Of a stretch of 62,665 nucleotides of DNA, positions 36,361 to 46,540 are shown piece by piece. The number at the start of each line of letters is the position of its first letter. Within the stretch, counting starts at the first letter, position 1. Source of the stretch: Bacillota bacterium (GTDB lineage Bacteria > Bacillota > Clostridia > Lachnospirales > Lachnospiraceae); NCBI GenBank assembly GCA_023410575.1, contig JAEYPP010000060.1:1-62665 (forward strand), given 5' to 3'. Under the pieces are notes generated by a model. It was given only the letters and a program-made list of their open reading frames with translations, did not search any database and was not told the origin of the DNA. Position numbers and translations under genes: made by a program.

Positions 36361-37500
36361 CTAGGATATAGTTCGAATCAATCGGAATACCTGCTCAGCT
36401 GTATCCTTCATATTTCTTTTTGCTTGCTCTGTATTCATTGCATCAGCAAGTGTTCCTACCGTACGAAGAATCGGAAAAAATGCATCGATTCCATGTGTGT
36501 TGCACTCAATTGCATCCTCTGTCACGCTACCTGCAAATGCAATGACATGTTTATTGTATTTTTTTGCCAATTTTGCCACCCCAATGGGCGCCTTTCCCAT
36601 TGCAGTCTGAAAATCCAATCTTCCTTCACCTGTCACTACATAATCAACATTTTTTATTTTATCTTCTAGTCCGGTTTCTTCCAATACAATATTAATTCCA
36701 GGTTTCAATACTGCATTTGTGAATGTATGAAATGCATATCCAAGACCACCTGCAGCGCCTGTACCCGGTACATTAGCATCCGCGTTAGTTCTCTCTGTCT
36801 TCGCAAGTTCAGCATAATTTGCCAGCCAACGATCCATCTCTTCTACCATCTCTGGTGTTGCGCCTTTCTGTGGTCCGTACACAGCACTGGCTCCATTGAT
36901 TCCACATAATGGATTTGTCACATCACATGCGATCATGAACTTACATTCACATAATTCCGGAATCACCTGATCTGACTTTATCGATGTCAAAACTTTCAAT
37001 CCTTTTGCACCATATGGAATTTGTTTTCCTGTAGAATCCAGAAACCCATATCCCAGTGCCTGGAGCATACCTACTCCACCATCGTTGGTTGCACTTCCAC
37101 CAATTCCTATAATAAATTTTCTGCATCCCTTTTTAATTGCATCCAGAATAATTTCGCCCACCCCATATGTTGTGGTTTCTAATGGATTTCTATTAGTCTC
37201 TGGCAGTAGCATGATTCCAGCCGCCGCTGCCATTTCGATAATTGCTGTTTTATCTTTCTCAATAATTCCATATGAACTATTCACAACTTCACCTAATGGA
37301 CCAGTTACTATAACATTTTGAATACTGCCACCCATTCCAGCTACTAATGCTTCCACGGTTCCTTCACCACCATCTGCTAATGGAGATATGATTACTTCTG
37401 CATTAGGATCAGCACAATAAATGCCCTCTGAAATAGCTGTTCCCGCTTCCATAGAGGACAAACTTCCTTTTAATGAATCGATTGCTACTAATACTTTCAT
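36361..37500 (-). CDS. glxK: Glycerate kinase (GlxK/GarK family)
   Basis: 379 residues, normal length. Starts MKVLVAIDSLKGSLSSMEAG, then SPLADGGEGTVEAL, GIGGSATNDGGVGMLQALGY and VTGEGRLDFQTAMGKAP: the full glycerate kinase signature. It phosphorylates D-glycerate (mostly to 2-phosphoglycerate), feeding lower glycolysis. It fits as the last step after the D-2-hydroxyacid dehydrogenase at 48727-49692. Follows a LysR gene by 91 nt. Confidence 0.95.
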   Translation of the reverse strand: MKVLVAIDSLKGSLSSMEAGTAISEGIYCADPNAEVIISPLADGGEGTVEALVAGMGGSIQNVIVTGPLGEVVNSSYGIIEKDKTAIIEMAAAAGIMLLPETNRNPLETTTYGVGEIILDAIKKGCRKFIIGIGGSATNDGGVGMLQALGYGFLDSTGKQIPYGAKGLKVLTSIKSDQVIPELCECKFMIACDVTNPLCGINGASAVYGPQKGATPEMVEEMDRWLANYAELAKTERTNADANVPGTGAAGGLGYAFHTFTNAVLKPGINIVLEETGLEDKIKNVDYVVTGEGRLDFQTAMGKAPIGVAKLAKKYNKHVIAFAGSVTEDAIECNTHGIDAFFPILRTVGTLADAMNTEQAKRNMKDTAEQVFRLIRTIS

Positions 37501-37591
37501 TTAATTTACATCTCCTTACCGTTACTTTTGGTTTTTTTCCTCTATTATCTTAGTTTTAAAGCACAATAGCTGTTGGTACATAATATATATT

Positions 37592-38485
37592 TCAATCATT
37601 CTTTATAATATCCTGTGCACTATCTATTAATTTACGAACAGCTGGTAACGGCCATTTTATTTTCTGTGAAATAGCCTGTGCATATACTTCCCATTTGGGT
37701 CCCTTCCAGTTTAGACAAACTAATTCTTTATTGTCAAGTTCTTCATAAATTACACTTCTTGGCAAAATTGCTATTCCAGTTCCGGTTTTTACGCATTTTT
37801 TAATCAAATTCCCACTATCAAATTCCAGTCTTTTTTGAATCGTCACATGATTTTCCTCTAGCATTTTATTGAATGCTTTTGAATAGTAGCTTTCTTTTTG
37901 TGCTAAAACAAATGTCTGATACTTAAAATCAGCAGGAATAATTTCTGACTTTCTTGCCAGCTTATGATGCGGCGAAACTACAAAAGCCAACTCTTGTTTA
38001 AACAAAACTGTAGTTTCTAGATTACTAGAGCAAATCGGCTCCATATCATAGAAGAACGCAACGTCTGCCTGATCACTTTTTATTTTTTCTGGCATTGAGT
38101 CACAATTTGCAATACTTACTGACAAATGAACATCCGGATATTGTGAAGAAAATTTTGTGAATACTTTACTAAGCGAATGTAATGCCAATGATTCCACTGC
38201 AAGCACTCTTAAATTTCCTCGAATCAGATTCGATGAAGCCATGGCCTGACAAGATATTTTATATTGTTGCATTAACTGTCTTGCATATGGAAGAAAGAGA
38301 TCCCCTGCCTTCGTTAAAATTGTATGTTTCCCCCTGCTTTCTACTAATTTTACTCCCAATTCCTGCTCTAGTGCACGAATATGCTCCCCCAGTGTAGATG
38401 GTGCATAATTTAATTTCATCGATGTCTTTAAATAAGTCTTTTGTTCGGCAAACGTAATAAATGTAATCAAATGCTTTGTATCCAT
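37592..38485 (-). CDS. LysR-family transcriptional regulator
   Basis: 297 residues. HTH segment TYLKTSMKLNYAPSTLGEHIRALEQEL, followed by an effector domain. GAGGAG precedes the ATG. Same strand as, and directly before, glycerate kinase; probably controls it or the 5-oxoprolinase/aminotransferase genes just upstream. Confidence 0.92.
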   Translation of the reverse strand: MDTKHLITFITFAEQKTYLKTSMKLNYAPSTLGEHIRALEQELGVKLVESRGKHTILTKAGDLFLPYARQLMQQYKISCQAMASSNLIRGNLRVLAVESLALHSLSKVFTKFSSQYPDVHLSVSIANCDSMPEKIKSDQADVAFFYDMEPICSSNLETTVLFKQELAFVVSPHHKLARKSEIIPADFKYQTFVLAQKESYYSKAFNKMLEENHVTIQKRLEFDSGNLIKKCVKTGTGIAILPRSVIYEELDNKELVCLNWKGPKWEVYAQAISQKIKWPLPAVRKLIDSAQDIIKND

Positions 38486-38569
38486 AATTACTCCTCATAT
38501 TTAACTATGTTTTGAACTATTCCAGCAAAGACTACAACGAATAGTCTACGATATGTTCTTGAATAATAA

Positions 38570-38612
38570 ACAAAGGAGAAACCCGAATCTGTATTTAGGC
38601 TCCTCCTTCGGT
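38570..38612 (-). terminator. Probable terminator of the pxp-aminotransferase operon
   Basis: On the minus strand AAGGAG...CTCCTT closes an imperfect stem (inner GAGCCT/GGGTTT) and is followed by TTTGTTT, about 60 nt after the aminotransferase stop. Confidence 0.5.
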
Positions 38613-38669
38613 AGTTCTGATTATGTTTGCTTATTCATCACTTGTTATTTAATAACTACTTAATAACGT

Positions 38670-39851
38670 TTATTTTCTTTCCCTCAGCTTATCAACAGCT
38701 ATCTTAATCTTGTCGCAGGCTTCGATCAAATTTTCGTAACTGTTTGCATAAGAAAGTCTAACATAGCCCTCTCCACTTTCACCAAAAGCAGTACCCGGTA
38801 CCAAAGCGACTCCTGCCTGATTCAGAAGATATTCAGCGAATTCCATTGAGCTTACCCCTAACTCTTTGATATTGACAAAGATATAGAATGCTCCTTTCGG
38901 AGTTCTACAGCTCAGACCATCAATCTTATTAATCGCATCTACAACATAATCTCTTCTTCTCTGGTATTCTACTACCATTTTATCTACATCTGGCTGTGCC
39001 TTTTCTAAAGCAGTAATCCCCGCTTCTTGAACAAAAGAAGATGCACATGTATTAATATACTGATGCACACGAACAGCCCCCTTGATAACCTCCTTTGGCG
39101 CAGCCATGTAACCAAGTCTCCATCCAGTCATGGAATATGCTTTTGAAAATCCATTTAATGTAATTGTTCTTTCCTTCATACCTGGAAGTGATGCAATACT
39201 AATATGTTTCTCATTATCATAAATCAACTTTTCATAAATCTCATCCGATACAACAATCAAATTTTTATCAATTACAATCTTAGACAATTCGCTCAAGGTA
39301 TCACGATTTAGAACTCCACCAGTCGGGTTATTAGGTGAGATAATTACAATCATTTTCGTCTTATCTGTAATAAGGCTTTTAATTTCTTCTAAATCAAGTT
39401 GAAAATCATTTTCTTCTTTCAAATGGTAAGCGACTGGTTTAGCATCAAAGAAATTCGGAACATGAATATAATTCAGCCAGACCGGATCTGGAACTAATAC
39501 TTCATCCCCTGGCTCTAAAAACCCGCCAAAAGCTGCATAAGTACCTTCTCCAACACCAATTGTAACTAATATTTCTGATGGATCATATTCTACATTGTTT
39601 TCATTCTTTAATTTTTTTGCTATGGCTGTACGAAGTTCAGGTGTTCCATAGTTTGATGTATAGAATACGTTTCCCTTTTCGATACTCTTATAGCAGGCAT
39701 CTTTGATTACTTGAGGTGTGTCAAAATCAGGTCTTCCAATCTCTAAATGAATGATTCTTTTTCCCTCTGCTTGCATTTTCGTTGCTAATTCCATCACAAC
39801 TCTTATTCCTGAAAATGGGAGGCTTTCCATTCTTTTTGCTGTCTTGATCAT
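38670..39851 (-). CDS. PLP-dependent aminotransferase, class I/II (aspartate-type)
   Basis: 393 residues. Fold-type I signatures: IGRPDFDTP, SPNNPTGGVLNRDTL, VSDEIYEKL, PLP-Lys in GFSKAYSMTGWRLGYM, substrate Arg in YVRLSYANS. Substrate may be aspartate or another amino acid. It is the last gene of a four-gene transcript with pxpBCA (gap 27 nt), so glutamate from 5-oxoproline could be its amino donor or product (inference). Confidence 0.92.
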   Translation of the reverse strand: MIKTAKRMESLPFSGIRVVMELATKMQAEGKRIIHLEIGRPDFDTPQVIKDACYKSIEKGNVFYTSNYGTPELRTAIAKKLKNENNVEYDPSEILVTIGVGEGTYAAFGGFLEPGDEVLVPDPVWLNYIHVPNFFDAKPVAYHLKEENDFQLDLEEIKSLITDKTKMIVIISPNNPTGGVLNRDTLSELSKIVIDKNLIVVSDEIYEKLIYDNEKHISIASLPGMKERTITLNGFSKAYSMTGWRLGYMAAPKEVIKGAVRVHQYINTCASSFVQEAGITALEKAQPDVDKMVVEYQRRRDYVVDAINKIDGLSCRTPKGAFYIFVNIKELGVSSMEFAEYLLNQAGVALVPGTAFGESGEGYVRLSYANSYENLIEACDKIKIAVDKLRERK

Positions 39852-39878
39852 TTGGGATTCTCCTTTATGTTTTTATTT

Positions 39879-40634
39879 TTATATACTCTGAATTACAATA
39901 CCTTCTTGCTCGAACCTTTCTCTAATTCGTTTCACAAAAGCCAATGCCTTTGGTCCGTCACCATGGACACAAAGAGTATCACCCTTAATATCTAATTCCT
40001 TACCATTGATTGACATCACCTTTCCTTCTTTGATCATTCGAACACATCGATCAATGGCAATATCTTCATCTGTAATCATAGAGCCTTCCATTTTTCTTGG
40101 AACCAGTGACAAATCATCCATATAGGCACGGTCTGCAAATATTTCTGCTGCAGTCTTCAATCCCATTTTCTCTGCCTCATCACCAAGAACTGCTCCAGCG
40201 CAATAATATATAATGAGATTTGGATCAATTTCAAACACCGCCTCACAAATTGCTTTTGACGCTTCTCTATCATACTGACATAGATTTCCTAGTGCTCCAT
40301 GAGGGGCAACATGGTGAAGCCTCATTCCAGCGCTCAGCGTGAACGCCATTAATGCACCTATTTGATATTTCATATAGTTTTTGATTTCTTCCGATGAAAG
40401 CTTCATTGGTCTTCTTCCAAATCCCATCAAATCCGGATATCCCGGATGTGCACCTACAACAACATTCTTTTCTTTTGCCATTTTTATAACCTTTGCCATA
40501 ATCATCGGATCTCCTGCATGCCATCCACAGGCAACATTAGCCGCTGATACATATTTGATGATTTCGTCATCTCCACCAATGGTATATGCACCAAAACTCT
40601 CACCCATATCACTATTTAGATCAACTGTAAACAT
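39879..40634 (-). CDS. pxpA: 5-oxoprolinase subunit PxpA (LamB/YcsF family)
   Basis: 251 residues, full length. VDLNSDMGESFGAYTIGGD, NVACGWHAGDP, VGAHPGYPDLMGFGRR, VAPHGALGN and the C-terminal CVHGDGPKAL are the family blocks. With PxpB and PxpC it opens 5-oxoproline to glutamate using ATP. Three nucleotides behind pxpC. Confidence 0.95.
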   Translation of the reverse strand: MFTVDLNSDMGESFGAYTIGGDDEIIKYVSAANVACGWHAGDPMIMAKVIKMAKEKNVVVGAHPGYPDLMGFGRRPMKLSSEEIKNYMKYQIGALMAFTLSAGMRLHHVAPHGALGNLCQYDREASKAICEAVFEIDPNLIIYYCAGAVLGDEAEKMGLKTAAEIFADRAYMDDLSLVPRKMEGSMITDEDIAIDRCVRMIKEGKVMSINGKELDIKGDTLCVHGDGPKALAFVKRIRERFEQEGIVIQSI

Positions 40635-40637
40635 ATT

Positions 40638-41585
40638 CTATCCTCGCAATCTATTCTCAATTTCAGCTAGCTCCTTTAATTCTCTTTCATAAAGATCCTG
40701 TGCCAACTCTAGACTTACCTGCACAAAACGGATTCCAAATCCCGGTTGCGCCTGCGCGATTTTCGGTAAATCAACAGAAATAACTGTTCCTATTTTGGGA
40801 TATCCTCCTGTTGTTTGTCGTTCTACAAGCATAATAATCGGTTTCCCGTTTGGCGGTACCTGAATTGCTCCACAAACAATACCATCTGAAACAATATTTC
40901 CATCTCCAAGCTGAGTCAAAGGTTCTCGCTCCAATCGACATCCCATCCGATCGAATTCACTTGTAATGACTGCACTATACCAAAAGAATTTATGTATGTC
41001 ATCCCGATCAAAGTAATCATCTTGTGGCCCTAATACAACTCTAACAATGATTTCATCGGTTGGATAAATAGGTTGTCTCACCTTACGAAGATGCATATTA
41101 GGTAATGTATTCTTTGCATTAGAAAACATAATGACATCACCTTTTTCCAATTTTCTTCCCTTTACACCACCCATTTTGTTTCTGACTAATGTGGACTTAC
41201 TCCCCATTACAACCGGTACATCTAATCCACCAGCAAAAGCAATATAACCTCGACAGCCGTTACATGGTCCTGCAAAAGACAATTCAGAACCTGCTTCCAC
41301 TCTTACTGCTTCATACATCGGAAACGGTTGTCCATCAATTTTTGGCTGTAAATCTCCACCAGTAATCGCAATAATATTGGATGCCTGGAATTGAATTTTG
41401 GGCCCTAAATAAGTAATTTCCAATGCACTCTCACGTATATCATTATCCACAAGAATATTGGCAATATGAAATGCATGTGAATCCATAGGCCCCGCTGGCG
41501 ATACACCCGACTGCTGATATCCAAATCTACCTTCATCTTGAACTGTAGTCAACATTCCACCTTCTGCAATATAAATTCCCATCAT
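40638..41585 (-). CDS. pxpC: 5-oxoprolinase subunit PxpC (KipA-like carboxyltransferase domain)
   Basis: 315 residues. VQDEGRFGYQQSGVSPAGPMD, NIAITGGD-like IIAITGGDLQPKIDG, and MLVERQTTGGYPKIGTV are the AHS2/KipA signatures. The start ATG overlaps the pxpB stop (ATGA). Works with PxpA and PxpB. Confidence 0.95.
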   Translation of the reverse strand: MMGIYIAEGGMLTTVQDEGRFGYQQSGVSPAGPMDSHAFHIANILVDNDIRESALEITYLGPKIQFQASNIIAITGGDLQPKIDGQPFPMYEAVRVEAGSELSFAGPCNGCRGYIAFAGGLDVPVVMGSKSTLVRNKMGGVKGRKLEKGDVIMFSNAKNTLPNMHLRKVRQPIYPTDEIIVRVVLGPQDDYFDRDDIHKFFWYSAVITSEFDRMGCRLEREPLTQLGDGNIVSDGIVCGAIQVPPNGKPIIMLVERQTTGGYPKIGTVISVDLPKIAQAQPGFGIRFVQVSLELAQDLYERELKELAEIENRLRG

Positions 41586-42310
41586 CTTTTTACCCTTTCA
41601 TATCGTTTGCACTCATATTTTCCTGCAAGTACCTTCTTTTGGATCTTCCGATATTCAGCTATATTGATTGGTACATACTTCACCCAATCTCCTGCCTGTA
41701 CAAGAAACGGATTTTTGCGATTATAATTGCAGACATCTATTGGTATAGCCCCAATAATATTCCATCCACACGGCTGGGGGAACGGAATCATATTTGACTG
41801 ATTTCCCGCTACAACCACACAATTACCTGGGATGCTTACTCTCGGACTCTCTCGCCTCTTAAAATGGAACGGGTTCTCAAACCTTGCTGTATAAGCATGT
41901 CCCGGTGCAAATCCCAACATATATACATAATACTCACTCTGAGAATGAATCTTAATAAATTCTTGGACACCGATATTCTCCAACCTGGCACAATCTTCTA
42001 AATCAATCCCAACATCACCACCATATAATACCGGAATTTCAACAATGTATTCTTTTACATCTTTCTTATCTTTAATTGCTGAAAGTCTAGGGTTTATCTG
42101 TTCTACCAATGCCTGAAATCTAATAATTTCTGGTTTATAATGTACCAACAGTGAACAATAGGTTGGCACCATTTCTGTGATTCCCCTAATTGGTGTTTCC
42201 TTCAGGTTTTCAAAAAGTTCTTTAACCTTTCTATTTATATCAAGACTAATCTCTTCTCCAAACTGAATGGATAATGCACCCTCTCCTACTATTAGTATTC
42301 GAACACTCAC
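41582..42310 (-). CDS. pxpB: 5-oxoprolinase subunit PxpB (KipI-like)
   Basis: 242 residues. Start GEGALSIQFGEEIS, VPVLYGGDVGIDLE-like IPVLYGGDVGIDLEDCA, GFAPGHAYT, and SPRVSIPGNCVVVAGNQ with FPQPCGWNIIG are the AHS1/KipI blocks. I start at the GTG (42308-42310), 7 nt after GGAGGT; the ATG five codons earlier directly abuts that site and has no site of its own. First gene of the pxpBCA-aminotransferase operon. Confidence 0.93.
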   Translation of the reverse strand: MSVRILIVGEGALSIQFGEEISLDINRKVKELFENLKETPIRGITEMVPTYCSLLVHYKPEIIRFQALVEQINPRLSAIKDKKDVKEYIVEIPVLYGGDVGIDLEDCARLENIGVQEFIKIHSQSEYYVYMLGFAPGHAYTARFENPFHFKRRESPRVSIPGNCVVVAGNQSNMIPFPQPCGWNIIGAIPIDVCNYNRKNPFLVQAGDWVKYVPINIAEYRKIQKKVLAGKYECKRYERVKR

Positions 42311-42462
42311 TATACTTACCTCCATTTACTTTAGACGTATTATAGCATGACACTTTTAATAAGGATAATTAATAATTTTTGTTTAAAATATTAACTATTT
42401 CTATATATCATTATCTTTGCAATTACTGCAATTTTACTTGATCACTAACTCATCCTAGTTCC

Positions 42463-42501
42463 AAAAAGAGCTGCTCACCAATCACTTAGTGTTACAGCTC
42501 T
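42463..42501 (-). terminator. Terminator of the aldo/keto reductase operon
   Basis: On the minus strand AGAGCTG pairs with CAGCTCT, with an inner CACTAAGTG hairpin, and is followed by TTTTTGG. About 55 nt after the reductase stop. Confidence 0.75.
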
Positions 42502-42555
42502 CTACTTCGCAATTCTCACACTGCATGTTAATATAGTTATGATTTGTATTATGTT

Positions 42556-43548
42556 TTATCTATCAATTGCCTCTGCCATTTCGCGCATCATTGCAACATC
42601 CGCTGCATCTAAGTCGATTTCTGCAGATTTTACATTTTCTTCAATTTGTTGCACAGTTGTAGATCCGCTTAACAGATTCAGAAAATCTCCTTGTGCAAGA
42701 ATCCAGCCAAGCGCCAAGTTGGCAATCGTACAATCATATTTCACGCAAAGTGGTTCCCACAGTTCCATCATGTCCATAGCAGCCTGCATATTTTCAGGCT
42801 GAAACCATTTTTTCGGAATCTGGGCACCAACCGGCTGATAATCTCTTTGGAATGTACCAGATAAAAGCCCCATTTCCAATGGAGAATATGCCTGAATGGT
42901 TACACCATTTTCACGACAGCATGGAATAATTTCTTTTTCAATGCCACGATCTAGAATGGAATATTTGGTCTGAACAATATCAAGTTGTCCCCATTTTAAA
43001 TATTCTTCAATATGATGGATATCAACATTTGCAGCACCAATTGCCTTGATTTTACCTTGGGATTTCAGATCATTTAATACATCCATTGTCTTCTGAATTG
43101 GTACAAAATAATCTGTTCCTTCGATTGCCTGCCAATGGGTCATATAGACATCCACGTAATCTGTTCCAAGGCGTTCCAATGATTCATTAATCTCTTTCTT
43201 TATCGATGCACTATTCAGGTTCTTGTACAACTGAATTCCATTTACTTTATTAAAAATGTCACCTTTCATCTCCTGATCCCAGGTCACACCACATTTTGTA
43301 ATGATTACGACATCTTTTCGATTCATTTCACATAAAGCCTTACCCAGAATCTTCTCACTATTTCCAAAATTATATCCAGGAGCTGTATCGATTAAATTCA
43401 CACCAAGCTTTGGAGCTTCCTTGATGGTATCTACTACCACCTGAAAATCATGATCTCCCCCCCATGCAGAACCGCCTCCAATCGACCAGGTTCCAAGACC
43501 GATTCTTGAAATATCAATTCCTGTTTTACCAAGTTTCATCGTTTTCAT
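42556..43548 (-). CDS. Aldo/keto reductase
   Basis: 330 residues, TIM barrel. Catalytic tetrad visible: D and Y in LIDTAPGYNFGNSE, K in VVIITKCG, H in VYMTHWQ. NADPH-binding end: GLLSGTF and LSGSTTVQQIEENV. Last gene of the operon ADH-ADH-aldolase-kinase-reductase. In this setting it could reduce the aldehyde released by the aldolase, or oxidise the polyol substrate. Confidence 0.93.
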   Translation of the reverse strand: MKTMKLGKTGIDISRIGLGTWSIGGGSAWGGDHDFQVVVDTIKEAPKLGVNLIDTAPGYNFGNSEKILGKALCEMNRKDVVIITKCGVTWDQEMKGDIFNKVNGIQLYKNLNSASIKKEINESLERLGTDYVDVYMTHWQAIEGTDYFVPIQKTMDVLNDLKSQGKIKAIGAANVDIHHIEEYLKWGQLDIVQTKYSILDRGIEKEIIPCCRENGVTIQAYSPLEMGLLSGTFQRDYQPVGAQIPKKWFQPENMQAAMDMMELWEPLCVKYDCTIANLALGWILAQGDFLNLLSGSTTVQQIEENVKSAEIDLDAADVAMMREMAEAIDR

Positions 43549-43616
43549 ATGCTTATTCCTTTCCCATCAACGTTAGTTGCAGAATATATCCATATCTGAC
43601 TATAACTAGCTATAAT

Positions 43617-44588
43617 TTACAGCTCATAATCCTTTTTATACTGTGAGAGCATAGCTTCTACCATGTCTTTATTCTGAACACCTGCTGTTGCGCCAGAATA
43701 CTGAACTGATATAGCTGCAGTACAATTAGCATAGATACCACATTCCCGAATGCTTTTACCCTGCAACAATGCAGAAATAAATCCTGATGCAAAATTATCA
43801 CCAGCACCAATGGTGTCAATTGCAGTAATGTTCTTACATGCAGGTACAATCATGCATCCTTCACTATTACGAATATAGCAACCGCGTTTTCCAATCTTCA
43901 TGATCACATTTTTCACACCACAGCCATACAATATATCAGCTACTTTATCTTCCTGCGTCTCTCCTGTCATGAGACATGCTTCATCATAATTTGGGAAGAA
44001 ATAGTCAACATAACTTAATGCCTCACGAATGTCCTCTAAGGTTTCTCCCAAACGCGGTTTGATCATATCCGCAGAAATCACCATTCCATGTGCTTTTGCC
44101 TCCTGGAATATCTTCACTAAAGCCTTCCCATCCAATAATGGACAGTTAAAAATACTAGCAAGTGAAAGAATCCTAGCCTGTTTTATTTTCTCAAAATCTA
44201 CATGCTCCAGATTTTCCTTCCACAGACTTCCATTTCGATTCGTGATAAAAGTACGTTCTCCATCTTCTGTGACCAAACAAATATTCATAGATGTATCAAT
44301 CGTCGGGTCAATCTTTATTCCTTCTACATCTATATGATCCTGTTTACATGACTTGAGAATAAACTGGCCAGCCGCATCATCACCGATACATGCAATGATG
44401 CCCGTCTTAAAACCCAATCGACTAATAATGGTTGCCTCATTCAATGCATCTCCACCAACAGACATGGTAATTCTATCTACTGGGTATGATTCAATGTCAA
44501 AAACATCTCTGGATACTGGACGCAACGGAATATCAACAACCGCTGCACCAAGACATATTACATCAAGTTTTCTATCCATTTTATTCAT
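43617..44588 (-). CDS. PfkB-family carbohydrate kinase
   Basis: 323 residues. N-terminal glycine motif SVGGDALNEA, C-terminal PfkB signature AIDTIGAGDNFASGFISALL with the catalytic Asp. The chosen ATG (44586-44588) overlaps the aldolase stop (ATGAATAA) after GGAAGGG; upstream in-frame ATGs lie within the aldolase end. Likely phosphorylates a ketose or a deoxy-sugar acid for the aldolase encoded before it. Confidence 0.93.
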   Translation of the reverse strand: MNKMDRKLDVICLGAAVVDIPLRPVSRDVFDIESYPVDRITMSVGGDALNEATIISRLGFKTGIIACIGDDAAGQFILKSCKQDHIDVEGIKIDPTIDTSMNICLVTEDGERTFITNRNGSLWKENLEHVDFEKIKQARILSLASIFNCPLLDGKALVKIFQEAKAHGMVISADMIKPRLGETLEDIREALSYVDYFFPNYDEACLMTGETQEDKVADILYGCGVKNVIMKIGKRGCYIRNSEGCMIVPACKNITAIDTIGAGDNFASGFISALLQGKSIRECGIYANCTAAISVQYSGATAGVQNKDMVEAMLSQYKKDYEL

Positions 44589-45420
44589 CAGCCCTTCCAT
44601 CATCACCGAATAATTTGATCTTATTCATTGCACGTTCTTTGATTGCTTTACGAACTGCACGTTGAACAACTAAGAATGACTCATCTTTATGTGCATTAAT
44701 TGCATCCATTGCAGCCACGCAAAGTTCTGTATGTATATTGATTTTTGCAATACCAAGAGAGATCGCTTTCTTAATATCCTCATCACTAATACCTGATGCG
44801 CCATGTAACACAAGTGGTACATCTACTTCTTTTGCAGTCTCTTCTAATACATCAAAGGCCAGTTTAGGTTCAGAAGAATATACACCATGGACATTACCGA
44901 TTGCTACTGCTAGAGAGTCACATCCGGTTCTCTCCACAAATTCTTTTGCTTTTGAAGGATCCGTATACTGATAATCTGATAATGCTTCTTCATAAATCGT
45001 TTCATTCCCAACATGGCCAAGCTCTGCTTCAACTGGAATATTATAAGCGTGGAAATAATCAACGCATCTCTTGATTTCAGCTACATTCTGCTCAAAAGGC
45101 AATGCAGAAGCATCACGCATAACAGAATTCATACAGTGTTTTACTGCATTCTGAAGAATTGTCATATTCCGGCCATGATCCCAATGCATAATTACAGGAA
45201 CGCTGGCTTTCTTGGCCATGGAATCCATCATATAACAAAAATCTTCAAAAGAAGTATTACCTACAAATCCAGTACCAAAGGAAATAATAACTGGAGCACG
45301 CAATTCTTCTGCTGCATCGATTACTCCCATTAACATCTCTGCATTCCATACATTGAAATGTGGAATTGCATAATTGCCTTCTTTTGCTTTTCTTTCCCAA
45401 AATCTAATATCTGATATCAT
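44581..45420 (-). CDS. Class II ketose-bisphosphate aldolase (fructose/tagatose-1,6-type)
   Basis: 279 residues. Zn and catalytic motifs: VIMHWDHGRNM, EAELGHVGNE, AIGNVHGVY, VLHGASGISDE and KINIHTEL. Releases dihydroxyacetone phosphate and an aldehyde from a phosphorylated ketose. Position between dehydrogenases and PfkB kinase suggests a ketose-1-phosphate or 1,6-bisphosphate made from a polyol. AAAGGAG precedes the ATG. Confidence 0.93.
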   Translation of the reverse strand: MISDIRFWERKAKEGNYAIPHFNVWNAEMLMGVIDAAEELRAPVIISFGTGFVGNTSFEDFCYMMDSMAKKASVPVIMHWDHGRNMTILQNAVKHCMNSVMRDASALPFEQNVAEIKRCVDYFHAYNIPVEAELGHVGNETIYEEALSDYQYTDPSKAKEFVERTGCDSLAVAIGNVHGVYSSEPKLAFDVLEETAKEVDVPLVLHGASGISDEDIKKAISLGIAKINIHTELCVAAMDAINAHKDESFLVVQRAVRKAIKERAMNKIKLFGDDGRADE

Positions 45421-45452
45421 AATAAATCTCCTTTATTATTAATATATTAACA

Positions 45453-46511
45453 TTATTCATTCGCTACTTTAATAACACTCTTGACCATGTTAAGCTTCCT
45501 CACCGGGTCAATTGCATCCATGAATGCCTGTTGAACATCCTGGTAATCATACATATCCGTTACCATATCTTTTACGTTAAATTTCCCGGTTGCAATCGCA
45601 TCAATCGTCTGATTGAAATTGTTACAATATCTGAATGCCGTCTGAATCATAACCTCTCGATTTATCTTTAAGAAATCAATTGGAACTGGACTTGACTGTG
45701 TACCTACCATTATGATTTTCCCACCACGGGCAACGAGCTGAACCGCCTGTTGCGCTGTAAATACAGAACCAGCTGCTTCAAATACCAGCTCAATTCCATG
45801 GTTTCCGTAAAGCTCCGGGGCTCTAAGAACTGCAACTGTATCCTTATCCTTGCCATTAATAACTCTTGCTGCTCCAAGCTTCTTCGCAAGTTCCAGGCGT
45901 TTTTCAATGACATCCACAACTGTAATATCCGTGGCACCAAGGCATCTGCAAGCCTGCAGCGTCATCAGTCCGATGGTACCACCGCCCAGAATTACAATGC
46001 TCTTTCCTACACTTGCACCACCCATAATTGCTGCATGCATACCTACAGCTGCTGGCTCCACCAATGCGCCTTCTAATGTTGTCATTCCATTCGGAATGTG
46101 ATAAGTCCACTCTTCAGGATGGGTCATATACTGCGTCAGTGCTCCTTTATAATTAGGCTGTGTTGCCATAAAATCTACATCCGGGCAGATATTATAGCGG
46201 CCTTCACGACAATACTCACATGTATCATCTGGTACACCTGGCTCAATCGCAACCTTATCTCCAACACTGAATTTTGTTACCTTTGCACCAATTTTAACAA
46301 CTTCTCCAGCTACTTCATGACCAAGTCCAATTTTCTGATTTGGATCCTTCGGCGGTATAAATGGGCCAAATTCAAATCCATGAATATCAGATCCACACAT
46401 CCCAACATATTCCACCTTCATTAGGATTTCATGGTCATTTGGTTCAGGAACTGTACATTCCTGTATCTCTAATTTCTTCGGAGTTACTAATATTGCTTCT
46501 GAATTTGTCAT
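45453..46511 (-). CDS. Zinc-dependent alcohol/polyol dehydrogenase (sorbitol-DH-like)
   Basis: 352 residues. Catalytic Zn ligands in MCGSDIHGFE, GLGHEVAGEVV; structural-Zn-type cysteines EYCREGRYNICPDV; Rossmann GGGTIGLMTLQACRCLG. AAGGGGG precedes the ATG at 46509-46511; an alternative ATG (46544) overlaps the previous stop but has no ribosome site. MDR-family polyol dehydrogenase; likely oxidises a sugar alcohol to a ketose. Confidence 0.9.
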   Translation of the reverse strand: MTNSEAILVTPKKLEIQECTVPEPNDHEILMKVEYVGMCGSDIHGFEFGPFIPPKDPNQKIGLGHEVAGEVVKIGAKVTKFSVGDKVAIEPGVPDDTCEYCREGRYNICPDVDFMATQPNYKGALTQYMTHPEEWTYHIPNGMTTLEGALVEPAAVGMHAAIMGGASVGKSIVILGGGTIGLMTLQACRCLGATDITVVDVIEKRLELAKKLGAARVINGKDKDTVAVLRAPELYGNHGIELVFEAAGSVFTAQQAVQLVARGGKIIMVGTQSSPVPIDFLKINREVMIQTAFRYCNNFNQTIDAIATGKFNVKDMVTDMYDYQDVQQAFMDAIDPVRKLNMVKSVIKVANE

Positions 46512-46540
46512 GCCAATCCCCCTTTTCTTCTTAATATTTT

